Assembly: GCA_022885665.1 (NCBI GenBank)
Contig: JAGQDJ010000075.1
Location: 248,001-312,000 of the forward strand
Origin: Triops longicaudatus
Taxonomy: Eukaryota; Arthropoda; Branchiopoda; Notostraca; Triopsidae
Direction: 5' to 3'
Length of the DNA stretch: 64,000 nt
Part shown: one piece after another, positions 24,644 to 37,075 of the stretch
Numbering within the stretch: the stretch's first letter is position 1
Layout of the letters: each line of letters begins with the position of its first letter
Notes under the pieces: model-generated
Told to the model about the DNA's origin: nothing
What the model saw: only the letters and a program-made list of their open reading frames with translations
Databases searched by the model: none
Made by a program: the position numbers and the translations under genes

Positions 24644-27600
24644 ATGGCTCTCTTATTGCGGCGTCATCGATATCGCATTTATAAATTGCTCTTGATCGTG
24701 CCCTTGCTATGGTTGGGTCTCCTGCTTATCGGACACGGGCCAAAAAGCTTTTCGATTGGCCAAGTGGAAAACGGAGGTGTGAAAGGAGGAGAGCTGGAAG
24801 AATCGGGCTTACGCGCGGCACCGCTACCCGTAGGTGATGAGCAAGTGGTGTACCTTACCAAAGGCAAAGAAAAAGCAGGCCCCGTATTGAAAGAGAATGC
24901 ACGACGAAAGAAGCCCAAAATAGAATCATCTTCAGGTAATTATGTCAACTTTTATACTAAAACGCTTTCGAGGACATACTAATTGCAAATTGAATTATAT
25001 TATTAAATTACTATATAAAATAAAAAAAATCTTGATAATTCTTTATCCGCTCTGTAATGCACGAATGTATAATATTTAGTCTTTTCTATTCAGTTATATT
25101 CTGAATAGTTTTCTTGTGTATGTCTTGTCTCCTTTTTTCGGATGAAAGAGCTTTTTCAGTGAAACTTTCGCATTAGATAGCTCTTGTACTAGTTGATGAA
25201 TTGTGGTTAGTAAGGATTTCACAGGACAAGTATTAAAAAAAATAAAAGTGCATCTCAAGCTATCGTTACAGTGTATATTAGTGTTTCCATCCGGTTGTTT
25301 TGATTTCAGGCACCTCTGAGTATGAACATTTAACCTTTATCCTAACAGAATTTAACCTAATTAAACCTAAAAACCTATTTTTTATTCAAATAGATAATAT
25401 TTACAGTGTATCCTAAACTGCTGAATAGTCGTTCTTTTATTGAGTTCTCTCGAGTATAAAAAAGCTAGGATGAAGTATAAGTTCTATAAGGGATGTCGGT
25501 CTTATTGTTTAAGACTGATGTGGAGAGCTGACTTTGGACTATTGATTATTCAGTCTTGGTGATTAATGCTACAGAAAGTTTTTGACGTTGTTTGACAAAT
25601 GAGAACTAGACGCAGACAAAAATGAACTACTTCATGTTCCGATTAAAAGGGCTGCAAGTTTGTCGAACATAAAAAAAAGTTTAAACTCTTTTATGCAAGG
25701 ATTCTTTTTTTAAAGAAACGATCCAGTAATAAGTTAACCCCCACTTGTATAATATGATTAAATACCAGTTTGAAAATTTTTTTTTAGAGCCGACTAGCGC
25801 CTAGAAAATTGACAGCTATAATTGTTTGGCGCGTTAAATTCTTTTCGTCTTGTTTCAGCTGTAGCAGGCGCGGCTCCGGCGGTGGGTGTGTTACTCCCCC
25901 CGCAAGAACCCAATGGTCCGGGTGAGTTGGGCAAACCTGTCGTTGTGCCGAAAGAGATGTCGCCGGAAGTAAAAAAACTGGTGGACGACGGGTGGCAGAA
26001 AAACGCTTTCAATCAATACGTGAGCGATATGATCTCGGTACACCGCAGTCTACCCGATCCGCGAGACGATCGGTGCAAAGAACCTAACCGGTATTTACCA
26101 CTGGACAAATTGCCTCCCACTTCTGTCATCATTTGTTTCCACAACGAAGCGTGGACCGTACTGCTCCGCACAGTACATTCCGTCCTTGACCGATCGCCGG
26201 ATCCGCTTCTTCATGAAATTATCCTCGTAGATGACGCGTCGGACATGAGTAAATTTTGGCGTACATTATGTGTCATTTATGAGGTCTCGTGCGTTTCTTC
26301 CCGTTACAGTGCCTAATGCTTTACATTTTTCTCGCACAGAACATCTGAAAAAGCAACTAGAAGCATATATGGCTGAATATCCCAAAGTCAAGATAGTACG
26401 AGCTCCCGAACGCGTTGGACTCATCCGTGCTCGATTACTAGGGGCTAAGCATGCCACAGCGCCTGTCTTAACATATCTGGATTCGCATTGTGAATGCACT
26501 GAAGGTAACATTTATACGTTCTTCTTGCCGCCTATCCACTTTTTCTCATTTTTTGTTCATGGTCTTTGTGTTACGTGCCAACAGTTAACAGTTTATGTAC
26601 ACTTGCAAACATATTTAGAGCTATTAGCATTAGCTTGTTTGCCAGAACTGTACCATGTTCCATGTTTTGCCATCACATATTATGCACATTTTGCTCGATA
26701 TTTTAGTTCGGCCTTGTTTGCGACCAGTCCCTATATCATTTTGTTTTGTCGGGGTTTTTGTTTGGGGGTCCTGTGATTGATAAACTTTAGGCTGGCTGGA
26801 GCCATTGTTGGATCGCATTGCCCGAAATAGCACGACAGTCCCAACGCCTGTTATTGATGTTATCAGCGATGAGACATTTGAATTATTCCTAGACAAAAAA
26901 TCGGTCCAAGTGGGCGGGTTCGATTGGGGATTACAGGTGAGTTTGCCCTTGCGAAACCCGACCCATTCCTGTTGGACTGGTGCCTGTTTAGAGGCTTTTT
27001 TTTTAGTACGAGGGAATGAGGGGATGGGAAGATTGTTCATGTTTGCCCGTTAAGAGTTTCTTTCTTTGTAATGTCTTAATTGCTAATGTCTCGGCTGGTA
27101 CTGCTCGTAGCTTCGTGGCTGTGGCATGTTTTGGTTGCTCCCTGCTTTCTGAATATGCATTGGTTATAACAATCGAAGAAACCAAACTTGACTAATCGGA
27201 AACCAAGTCTAACACTGAAGGGTTCTGGGAAACTTGCTTGCAGGGTGGTTGGAACCTCTTTTGGACCAAATCGGGCGTAACAGCACGACAGTAGTTTGCC
27301 CAGTCATCGATGTAATTGATGATACTTCCTTCGAATATCATTACGGCTCGGGAATAGCTGTAGGGGGCTTTGATTGGAGTTTGCAGGTAAAAAAAAAAAT
27401 AACTCATTTTTCTGCCTTCATTTGTCTACTGATCTAAAATTACTGTCGTTTTTTCTGAGGAATAAAAGCATGAGATATCGAGTGAGGGTATACGGGTGAA
27501 ACGATAAAAAGAGAACGTTTTCATTTTCTGAAAATTTTGGCGTGTGTTGAAGAATCGCTTTGATAAAACGTATTTATTATTGATTTATTCATTTAATTTA

Positions 27601-29521
27601 TTTCTTTGTTGATCATGCACATTTTTATCCTTTGGCCGTGCGTCGCCGTCTGGGTTGTCCTAATAGTTCAACTGGCACAGCATTCCGGAATCGGAAAAGC
27701 GTCGTCGTGCTCATCCCGCGGATCCGGTGTACTCGCCGACTATGGCAGGCGGGCTATTCTCCATCGACGCTGCGTTCTTTGCCAAGTTGGGTCTGTACGA
27801 TGAAGGCTTTGATATCTGGGGCGGAGAAAACTTGGAATTGTCTTTTAAAACGTGGATGTGCGGAGGAACTTTGGAAATCGTACCTTGTTCTCATGTCGGG
27901 CATATTTTCCGGAAACGCTCACCGTATAAGTGGCGATCCGGAGTTAATGTCCTGAAACGCAACAATGTGAGATTAGCTGAAGTTTGGCTAGATGAGTATG
28001 CTCAGTATTACTACCAGCGTATTGGCAACGACAAGGTATCCTATGCCATCTTTTCTTTTTTAATTACGTAATGTTAAGGCTATTTCCCTTTAACGGTGCA
28101 AAAAAAATTAACTTAACAATAGGAAAGAAATGTTTCGTGTAATTGACCATCTTCTTGAAATTATTTGGCATTCTAGGGAGATTACGGTGATGTAAGTGGT
28201 CGCAAAGCCCTCCGTGAAAACTTGCAGTGCAAGTCTTTCAAATGGTATTTAGATAACGTTTACCCTGAGCTCTTCATTCCAGGAGAAGCTGTTGCATCCG
28301 GCGAGGTAACATCCCGTTCTTTCATAGCTAATGTGTAAACATTCATGTTAATCACCTTACCGTGTCGAATAGTTGGTTAATCTAGTTTTGGTTCCGGCTT
28401 CGGGACAGAAACTGTTTACATGATAACTTTATTTATTAATTAATCTGTTACCGGGCAAATTTTCTCAGTTACGGAATCTGGGTTTTGACTCGAAATTTTG
28501 TTTGGATGGTCCAGCGGGTCGTAAAGATTTGTACAAGCCCATTTCTTTGTATCCTTGCCATGGTCAAGGTGGTAATCAGGTAAATAGCTTTGCGTCGACG
28601 AACACTCCAGAAACAGAAACGGTTGACCCAGACTTGTTAGAGTGACATCTTTTTTTGTTATTATTTTTCGATGACTTGATTTCATCTGGTAGCAAACCAC
28701 GCGTCCACTTGGCTAGTATTCGATGTAAATTGCTTGGTATGGTGTGTCCTATACTATCATAGATATTAGTTAGTCTTTGGAGCTGTGCTTACTCCCTCGA
28801 ATTCCCTCTTTGTAGCTAATTATCGATCCTTCTCTTTTTATATCTTTCTGTACTCCTGGGGTTGTCTGTGATGGGTCTTTTTCCCCCTGCCAAATTTGAC
28901 TCTGCTGGTACATGTACGGTGTTACCTTCGCTATCGCTGCTACTGCAGGTCCGTAATTTGTGGTCCAATCAATGTGTGGATTCCCCAGCAGGCGCTAATG
29001 ATATGCACAAACCAGTCGGACTTTGGCCTTGTCACGAACAAGGTGGAAATCAGGTGACTTGCTTTGCCTTTTGACTGACATGACGACCTTGTTCTGTTTT
29101 CAGGATTTTTTTGTAAACATGAGTTGGAATCATTCAAAGTTATTTCTAATATGATTTATTTTGCACATGCCATAGTATTGGTTGTTGAGCAAGGCTGGTG
29201 AAATAAGGCGTGATGAAGCCTGTTTGGATTATTCAGGCCAGGATGTGATACTTTATCCCTGCCATGGCGCTAAAGGAAATCAGTATTGGGAATATGACCC
29301 TGAAGTAAGCCTTGGTCTCTGATAAACGTATGTGGGAATTATAATCATAATTCATATCTTGACCTATTCTGTTTCAGACGCATTATATTCAACATGGCAG
29401 TTCCAAGAGTTGCTTAGCAATTAGTGAAGATAAAACGAAAATTACAGTGGAGCCGTGTGGCTCTAATCCTCGCCTACGTTGGAGATTCCAGAATTATGAT
29501 CCCAGTAAAAAGAAATCCTAG
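24644..29521 (+). CDS. GALNT: Polypeptide N-acetylgalactosaminyltransferase (Pgant9-like), with two alternative-exon pairs
   Basis: A Golgi type II membrane enzyme that starts mucin-type O-glycosylation by moving GalNAc from UDP-GalNAc to Ser/Thr. Constant exons are 24644-24935, 25859-26248, 26340-26504, 27667-28035, 28177-28305, 29176-29304 and 29378-29521. One of 26791-26936 or 27244-27386, and one of 28469-28579 or 28949-29053, is added, giving 621-624 residues. A signal anchor lies near 14-30. Glycosyltransferase family 2 motifs are VIICFHNEAW, DDASDM, the metal site LDSHCECTEG (about 274-283) and the family signature FDIWGGENLELSF. The C-terminal ricin-type lectin domain has CLD/GGNQ repeats. 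Drosophila Pgant9 is known to swap a lectin-domain exon; the GPGELGKPVVVPKE stem and this architecture fit that subgroup, though the orthology is inferred. The first intron (about 920 bp) is AT-rich and apparently empty. Confidence 0.93.
26791..26936 (+). other. Alternative catalytic-domain exon 4A of GALNT
   Basis: It is 146 bases, bounded by TTTAG at the acceptor and CAG|GTGAG at the donor. It enters in phase 1 and leaves in phase 0, exactly like exon 4B. It encodes GWLEPLLDRIARNSTTV, then PTPVIDVIS, and ends GGFDWGLQ. It lacks the cysteine that most family members have in VVCP[IV]IDVI and carries a charged LDKKSVQ segment. Confidence 0.85.
27244..27386 (+). other. Alternative catalytic-domain exon 4B of GALNT
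   Basis: It is 143 bases, one codon shorter than 4A, with the same entry and exit phases, acceptor TTGCAG and donor CAG|GTAAA. It encodes GWLEPLLDQIGRNSTTV, then VCPVIDVIDD, and ends GGFDWSLQ. It is closer to the usual family sequence than 4A. Splicing both 4A and 4B together would shift the frame (4B would be entered in phase 0 instead of phase 1), so they should be mutually exclusive. Confidence 0.85.
28469..28579 (+). other. Alternative lectin-domain exon 7A of GALNT
   Basis: It is 111 bases (37 codons), phase 0 at both ends, acceptor TCTCAG and donor CAG|GTAAA. It encodes the first lectin repeat beginning LRNLGFDSKFCLDG and ending CHGQGGNQ. Counting Arg/Lys against Asp/Glu gives a net charge of about +2. 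Confidence 0.85.
28949..29053 (+). other. Alternative lectin-domain exon 7B of GALNT
   Basis: It is 105 bases (35 codons), phase 0 at both ends, acceptor CTGCAG and donor CAG|GTGAC. It encodes VRNLWSNQCVDSPAGAND and ends CHEQGGNQ, the same repeat position as 7A. Its net charge is about -1. Both exons keep the sugar-site aspartate (CLD in 7A, CVD in 7B). Confidence 0.85.
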
Positions 29522-29731
29522 TTCCCGAGCAGTGGACATTGAAGACTGGCGGTGATAGCAAAAAGAAGCCCGTTAAAATTCTCTGTATATAAGGAAGGGA
29601 AAAGTGAACAACTTCTGGCCAGTTGCAGAAATTTTTGCTCAACAACAGTTCTTTGGCTGACATGGGCTTTATTAACTTTGGTGCCTCATCACTGGCATAT
29701 CGACAATTTTCTCGCTTGCATATCATTTGCA

Positions 29732-29737
29732 AATAAA
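29732..29737 (+). terminator. Polyadenylation signal AATAAA, GALNT
   Basis: First AATAAA downstream of the GALNT stop codon. Position and sequence are seen; its use is inferred. Confidence 0.45.
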
Positions 29738-30000
29738 AGGATCACCTCGGCTCTTGTGGAAAACATATTACTGTTACAGGATGGGAAATCAGATTTCAGT
29801 TGACAAATAGGAAAGGGAAAATGTAAACTGTAAAAAATGGTTCTGCAAGTTACGAGTGCGTTTATGTACCATAGTGCGTCAGTCTGAGGAGTGCAGGCCG
29901 CTCTTTTTGCTTCTGGTCCTATATCCAAAATTAGAAAGTTATTGCGATAGTTCTGAGTTTAACAAGCATACTATCTACATTCCATTAGTGGGCCAAAAAC

Positions 30001-30075
30001 CGTATTTTTTCTTTTCTTTCTTTTTTTATTTTTCTTTTTATTTATTTTTTTTTTTCTCTCTCTCTCTTTGTCCTG
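30001..30075 (+). repeat. Polypyrimidine / CT microsatellite tract
   Basis: The plus strand is almost pure T and C here, ending in a run of five CT/TC dinucleotides. It is a simple sequence of low complexity. Confidence 0.8.
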
Positions 30076-32400
30076 CCAGGACATCGTCCCCATTATACGA
30101 ACTATTTAAATGTTTCGGTTTTGGATTAGCTCTTGTGTTTGTCTTATTAACGTCTTTTGCACTGACAATGTTGTGAAAGTGTCGCCAGTTTAACCTAACA
30201 CTTCATGTGGTGACTAAGGTTGGTTTGTTAAAAATGTCTACTTCAAGTTTGTTTTCTGTCAAAAGTGTCGGAATTAATGGGGTTTTGTGTGAAATTTTCT
30301 GCGTCGTGCCTTATTGTACAATCTGAGTGGATGAAGAAGTAAAAGTTACGAATAAAAATAGGAAAATTTTACTAAACAAAAGCAGTTGTTTTAAGTGTTT
30401 TGTAGAGTCAATTTCTAAGTAGTTCTTTCTCGGAAAATGCGAGGGGAAAATTATCTGTATAACATGGATGTTTAGCTATTCTTGTCAACCGTCATTGTTG
30501 TCCGGGTTTTTCATGGCTATCCATTCTTCATTTACGAGGGCAAAACCAGCCAAAGTCGCCCTTTTGCTTGCAGAAAAACTTAGAGGTCATCAACAAGCAA
30601 GCAGCATTTGTATACCAACGAATGGAGGCGTCGGCAGAGATTCTGCATTCAAATGTCTTTTCCGAAACCCTCATATCTCCCCCCGATTTATTCCGGTTGA
30701 AAAATGTGCTGTAACATGAATCTCTGTTCAGTGGCGCAGGACACTTGTATTCGGAGCTTTTCTTGTGCCGTTTCTTGGGTTGGTTGAACCGAGTCGAATC
30801 GTTATTTTCTGTTTGTTATAAAAGCAGTCGAAACCCGGGATCCAAATCGATGTGGTACTGTTAAGACAAGACTGCAAATGGAACAGCAACAACAATGCAA
30901 ATGAGCCTCAACTAAGAGAAAAGCCGACCGATGGTTTTTGCATTGGTGTCGGCAAAAGCAATAAAGGTGGGTAACGAAAGTTGTTTGTCGGAGCGTGTCC
31001 ATCAAAACCTATCATCACTGGTCTGTCTCGTTGTTATGTATGATCATGCGAGAGGAAGGAGCCTGCATTTTGGTTACAGGCAGCCGAAGAGCGAGATATG
31101 GGCGGTTGCATTGGGTCGTTCAGCCAAAAACCGCCCGTGCTGTAATTTTCACGCTGTTTTTATAAACAAGGGCGGAATGTGCGACAAAACCTGTTTCAAG
31201 GATGTGGGACAGAGGGGGTTATCTGATGCATGGAATTGTACGTTGCGTTAATCAAGACAGCGGGAAATTTCTTTCTTTTTTTAATCTTGGTGGTGGAGAA
31301 AGGGGGTGGGGGAGTTGCCGCAGAGAATGCCGCGTAGACTATGGATTTGCTCTTTTTGGATGGAAGAGGCCAAGACGAGAAGAAATTGAGTCTGGCTCAT
31401 GTCTCGCCTGAGTAAACTCCTTTTGCTTTATTTCACTTTGGCTAGATTCCAGTCAAGTCACCACTTACTCAGTCGGTCCCGATGGGTGGTTGGGTTTGAC
31501 TTTACCGTTCGCTGCCGCGGCGCGAACATACGTGGAAACTCGGGGACCTTACTTGGAGCATTTGCGTTCGTCCTCGTTCCTCCTCGGCGCGTGGTCGAAC
31601 CAAACTAGACAGACAAGGAGAGACTAAAAACGGGCAAAGTGTCCAAGATCTGTGCCCAGTACTCAGTTGGTGGACTGCTTGCATCCCGAATTGACGATCG
31701 TGGGCCTTTCTTTCTCCTTTCGGCTCGTCGGACCCCGTTTTCGGAATCTGTAGCATTCCCAATCCTAAGCTGGATAGTGGCATATTTCTAAGTAAAATTG
31801 ACAAAGGCTCCCGTTGCCACTGTCATTCCACGTAGTGGTCCTCAACCTAGTTACAAAGTACCGTTCTACCAAGAACATTTTTGAAGAAAATTACGAACGT
31901 TGAATTCGGGATTGGAACAAATACCAGAATGCTTAATTCAGATCTAAGATAACGTGATGGATTTGGAAAACTCTACCGGAGAAAACACCATAGGGCGTTA
32001 AGGTCCTCAGGTGGCTCTGATTTACCGGAACTCTACACTATTATTATTTGGCCATGTTCAGGGGATTCATGCCGTTCTTCTTTCTATGCGGACCAAACAG
32101 GTAAATAGACTATCCTATTTCAAGTAGACGATTCGACTTGCTTGTTCGCTCTGCTCATTTAAGTAGTGATTTCGTTTACGCCAATGTGTGTTACGGGCAA
32201 TTTCCAAATTACTCTTCCGGTTTGGTTAGTATTCAGTCAAAGCTACCTCTCGTTCGAAAGAGGCTTTCTGGAAAGCATGCTAATCCAGTTTTTGGTTATC
32301 CTCTGTAGGTGCCAATGGTGTAGAAAATTGTTGAGGAAGGGACTTGGTGATTCGCATACGCCAGTCGTGTTCTCGTAGTGCCTGCGCGTGCTACGATAGT

Positions 32401-35400
32401 ATGTTGTTTGTGGACAGCGGTGCCATGTGCCACCGTTGTTTCGTCGTCTTACAGGTGATTACAGTTAGCATCCTCGTGTTGTGGCCATCTTTGGCCGCTG
32501 TCCAGGCCTCCGCAGGAGGAAGTATGGGTCCTGGCCCAGGACCGGGTCTGGCCGACCCCCATCAGGCATTAGTGGCTTCACGGCGTTCTCCATCTTCGCC
32601 TTCCTCCTGTCCATCTTGCAGCAGAGCACAAGACAGCGATCGCCATTTGGCAGACGTGGCACGTTTGGAAGCTATTAAGCGCCAAATCCTGAGCAAACTA
32701 GGGCTGTCCGCACGTCCCAACGTCACCGCTGCCCCGTCCAGGGATATAGTTTTGGAAACGTTGCTTCGAGCGGAAGAAACTTTAGAACCGGTCACCCGTA
32801 GCAACAGCGGTCAATCCTTATCGTTGACATCTAACTCAGCGCCAGCCACGGGATCCAGTGGTGGGTCTTTGGATCGCCAAAGCCTTCCTCACAACAATCA
32901 AAATAATCCTGACGGGGCCACGGAGGCCAACGTAGATGACGAAACCGGGGCCAAAACGTCAGAAATTATCGCCTTTGCCGAGCCAGGTAATCTCACCACA
33001 ATCGTTTTCCGACACTTTTACTTTGTTGAAAGTGCGTAAAAAAAAACAAAAAAAAACAGCACCGCAATCTCGTAACGTTGATGGTCTTGCGAGGTGTCTG
33101 CTTTTCTCTGTGGTCCGTGTTGGACGTGCAGACAGACGCGATCACCGATAAGCACGAAACAAGGGCCGTTATGCAAATTAGCGATGGTGCCCCACATGCG
33201 AAATGAAAACCCAATGCTTGCCTTTTCCATATGCACCGGCCACCTTTATATGGCATTTGCACGTAACGTTGGCTAGGCATGACGCGCTGGAATGTAGCCC
33301 CAATCATTCCTCGCGTGTTTGACGCGCTTCGTGCCATCCGTGCATTAGGTGGATATTCTAGAAGCTTGAAAACGTAGCGTGCAAGGATAAAGCTTCTTGC
33401 CGGTTTTGTGTTTGCTAACATGCGTTGCCCTGTGCACGTGAGTCAACTTACGTCGGTTCCCCGGGATCGTGACTCCTGCTTTAGATTTTTTTAAATACTA
33501 AACTATTGCTTGCTAAGTTTGTTTAACCATTTTTTGCACGGCGTAAGAAATGTAAGAGGTGAAATACCGTTTGCAGAGAAATTATAATTTTGTTTATGAA
33601 ATTCTGCTTTAAACCATCATTTTCTAGATTTTTGAAAATGAAGCTCTGTTTCACTTTTATTACCAATAGGTCCGTTGTGGAATGGAAAGCAAACCTTGTT
33701 GGAATTCTCACACGCAAAAGAAAAGGAGCAGAGTATACGAGTGACTTCGGCGATGCTGTGGGTTGATCTACAGCATACGCCCACCGCCCATAATCAGCAC
33801 CATTCCTCAACACGCCCTCTTCGGCACCACAGACCCAACATGACACTTTATGTTTTCACTGTACAGCCGCCTCATGCAGACAAACCCCCCCACTTTCGAC
33901 CTCACAACTATCATCACCGTAATGCAACCACTTGGTCGACAGAACAAGACGTAAGTGCTTATTCAAGCGTCTCCCTCCTAAGTTGTTACTCTTTTAGAAA
34001 AAAAATACGAGCAAATGGCTTTTTTTTCTGCAGCCTATCCATTTTCTATGCTTGTATTTATGTTTCCTCCCCTGAAAGCTGGCTAGTCGGAGCTGGGTTA
34101 AGAAGGGCAATAGCCAAGAAAAGAGACGATAACAAAGACACTTATCGGGTTCTATATGGAGTAGTTCATATCATCCATCAGCCGACCGACATTTTTCCCT
34201 TCTTTTGCGGTAGGAATGGTTTGCCCACCTTTCAGATGTGGCAAAACAGCAAAAAATGCGTAAGAATAAACGACTTCGACCTCCTCTTTCGAAGTGCTTT
34301 TCTTCTATCGAAAGGAAAACGCTTTTCGATGTATTGATTGCAATGATTGCGGAAAGATACCGACAGAAATACAAACACGCTCATGACTATACGAAGAGCA
34401 TTAACCGAGTTGACCAACGATGGTGAAGTCCATTGCCATTCAGGGGACCATTGCCTTTCTTGGCAACGGATGGTCTGGATGCTCTTCCCGCTTGAAAAGT
34501 GCTGAAGCCATCGACAATTTTACAAAAGGCGGGCTGTTGGTTGGGTGTTGACTTAAGCCAAAAGTGCAAACGGCGTCGTCTTTGCTAGGGTCCCACATGT
34601 AGAAAAGCGACATTGTAGGATGTGGCGGGACAAGGGCCAAAGGAGGCCAAGTGATCAATAGCTGTGGCGGAGACTAGGGTCAGGAAGGCGCCGACCCAGC
34701 ACTTGCCAACACAATGGCCATCGACCTTCTCGTTTTGGGTCTGTCGTTTTTTGCCAGCTTTTCTTGGGGTAGACTTTCGGTATGCTTTTAAAGGTTTATT
34801 TACTAGGCAAGGAAACCCCTACCGCGCTTTCTTTTCCAACTCTTGTTTGTGTGGGTTCGTTAATGTAGGGTCTTCCTCGTAGAACAGAATTAAAGCCCCG
34901 GCTCGTGATTAAAACATATTTTAATATCTTAATATCTTGCTGTTTCTTTCTACTTCAGGGTGACCTGGAACTAGTGTCGTCACATCGATTCACGATTGGC
35001 AGTCTTGGGTGGCTCAAACTCAACGTAACCGAAGCTATCCACAAGTGGTTTAACGCCCCAGGTGCACCCAAACTCCGCCTCCTTGTGGATTGTGCTGGCT
35101 GTGGTAAAAATGTGCATCCGGTACTTTTCAGTCCTAGCATTACGGGACACCGTGACCATCGGCCACACCACGCTCATCGACACCCGAGCGATAGACAGTA
35201 CCAAGACCGCACTGAAGGGTCCCACTCGCAGGACCGAGCTCGGCGTCAACGCCCTTTTCTGGTGATTCGAACAGAAGCTTTCACATCGCACCGCCTTCGA
35301 AGGCGTGCACTTGAATGTACTCCTACCACGAAGGCGTGTTGTAAGCAGCGTTTCTTCGTCAGCTTCAGCTTGTTGGGCTGGGACGATTGGATCATCGCCC

Positions 35401-35651
35401 CTAGCGGTTACTACGCCAACTACTGCCGAGGGGATTGTGGCGGAGCGCATCGCACGCCAGATACCTTCCTGAATTACCATTCCCATGTGCTAGAAGAGTT
35501 TCGCAGAATGGACCACGCTTTTCCAGACCTGCAACCTTGCTGCGCACCCACCAAGTTTTCCTCCATGTCCCTCATTTACTTTGGACCCGATATGAATATC
35601 ATCAAGCGAGACTTGCCTAAAATGGTTGTTGACGAATGCGGCTGTCCTTAA
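32401..35651 (+). CDS. Actbeta: Activin/inhibin-beta type TGF-beta ligand precursor
   Basis: Three coding exons (32401-32986, 33670-33950, 34959-35651) give a 519-residue secreted precursor. The ATG at 32401 follows an in-frame stretch without ATG; a second Met is nine residues on. A hydrophobic signal segment (VITVSILVLWPSL) follows. The prodomain carries LLRAEETLE, a typical TGF-beta prodomain strand, and a His-rich stretch (HRPHHAHRHPS). The furin-type site RLRRR precedes a mature domain of 114 residues with nine cysteines: ALEC, ACC, YC, DC, PCC and terminal CGC. GWDDWIIAPSGYYANYC is diagnostic of activin/inhibin beta rather than BMP. The extra pair of cysteines at the mature N-terminus matches activins and TGF-beta proper. 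It would signal through type I/II receptors to Smad2/3. The intron 33951-34958 has no supported gene. Confidence 0.94.
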
Positions 35652-37075
35652 TCGTTTTCGCCGAAATGGATCGTTGCAGAACATTACAATTACCATAACA
35701 ATAGGAGAGGCATTCTGCTAACAGTCACTGCCAAAATCATTTCCAAAAGAATATCTTCCCTCCTTTATTCCTAACAATCCGGGGCTTTACGGTGGTACTG
35801 AAACCAAGAAATTACATTCCATATGAGAAGAAAAAACGACTTTCGATTTAAGAACAGCTATGCATTTTCAGTACGGTTTTGTGCATCTCAGTGGAAATGA
35901 CAGGGTCAGAAATTTTGAACTTTCACAAGTCTTTCAAACGAAAAGAAGTTGAACTCGTCTAACTGGAATTTTAAAAAAGGACAACTTCTATGGTGCATGA
36001 ATAACTGACCCAGTTTTTCCCAGAGATTTAAAAAAAAAAAACTTTTCTGTTAAGTGAGAAGTGCCAAATGTATGGGAAATTTTCTGGACGGAAACGAGTT
36101 GCGAGTCATTTACACTGTGAATCAGCTCGTCCAAGCAAAAACATTGCACGAAGAAACGAAGGATGAGCTTGTTCGTTGCTAGCTCCGCCCCTTCTTTCAA
36201 GCCTGTGATTTTGAAGTTGCCGCTAATGACTCGTAAAAAGTATCTTCCTACTTTTTATGATCTTCTACTATCCCGGGTAATGTCCCTTGCAGAATCCAAG
36301 ATGTTTGCGTCGTGTGTGTGGTGAAAGTCAGAAACGACGAGCAAAGAACAGGCTGTACCCCCTTATAGCTCGTACTCGTATATCCCCTTTTTCCCGTCCC
36401 TTCCCCTGAAACGGCCAGTAGTCATCTCTCCCTTTTATCCCCAACAAATTTCTGGCTTTTTTGCAGCATATTTACCTCTACAGGTAACTTCCGCCAACAC
36501 TGCCAATACAAGGCAACGTAAGGGTTGATTCCACCACCCTGTCAGAACCAAGTTCCGTAAAATTGCCTTTTAGGAGCTTTAAAACGCTCTCCCCCACTAG
36601 ACAATTTGTGTCTTGTTCGAGAAGACTCTTCTCCTGTCTTGCTTCTCTGTAGTGGTACTTGTTTGTCCCTCACAAAGAGGTTCAGAATTCTTGCACCCAA
36701 CTACTGCTTTTAAACCTTTTTCTTTTCCCGGGAAAACCCTTATTAAGTTTCTAGCATTTCCTTTTCATATTGACCGATCCATGATGAATACCCATGCCGC
36801 AAGAAGGCAAAAACTTTGTGACGTGTTGAAAGCATTCCAATACTGTGCTATGCAAAATGATGAGCTGGTGTACACCCTAATCGTATGGAGTTCAAGTGAC
36901 GGGTCGTTTGTAGATTTTGTACGCTTTAGTGGCCAAGGCAGTGTATACAGCTATGCAACGTTAAAAAAGTTTAATATTTCTTTAATTTCAAAATGTATTA
37001 CATGGCAGGTGTGTTCGTATTTCGATTAGCCGAAACAGTTCTGATGTCTCCGAGATTGTTGGTTCCAAAAGTGCC
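35652..37075. other. Convergent intergenic region, activin-beta to MTHFR
   Basis: Both flanking genes end here (stops at 35651 plus and 37076 minus), so it holds both 3' UTRs. A plus-strand open frame of 138 codons at 36613-37029 starts with a hydrophobic stretch but has no domain and no paired exon; I do not call it a gene. Confidence 0.5.

Larger units (their letters stand above)
29522..32400. other. Intergenic region, GALNT 3' UTR to activin-beta 5' side
   Basis: A canonical AATAAA lies at 29732-29737, 211 bases after the GALNT stop. A pyrimidine tract of T with CT repeats spans about 30001-30075. No coding exon can be supported; the many short open frames have no domain and no compatible splice sites. 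The right end should contain the activin-beta promoter and 5' UTR, with a possible acceptor just before position 32455. Confidence 0.5.

Noticed and set aside
34905..34958. Open frame extending the activin-beta last exon to the left
   Set aside because: The extension is intronic: a clear TACTTCAG acceptor at 34958 joins in phase with the exon ending at 33950.
36613..37029. 138-codon plus-strand frame with a hydrophobic start, resembling a secreted protein
   Set aside because: Lies between two convergent 3' ends, has no recognised family, no cysteine pattern and no upstream promoter-like signal.
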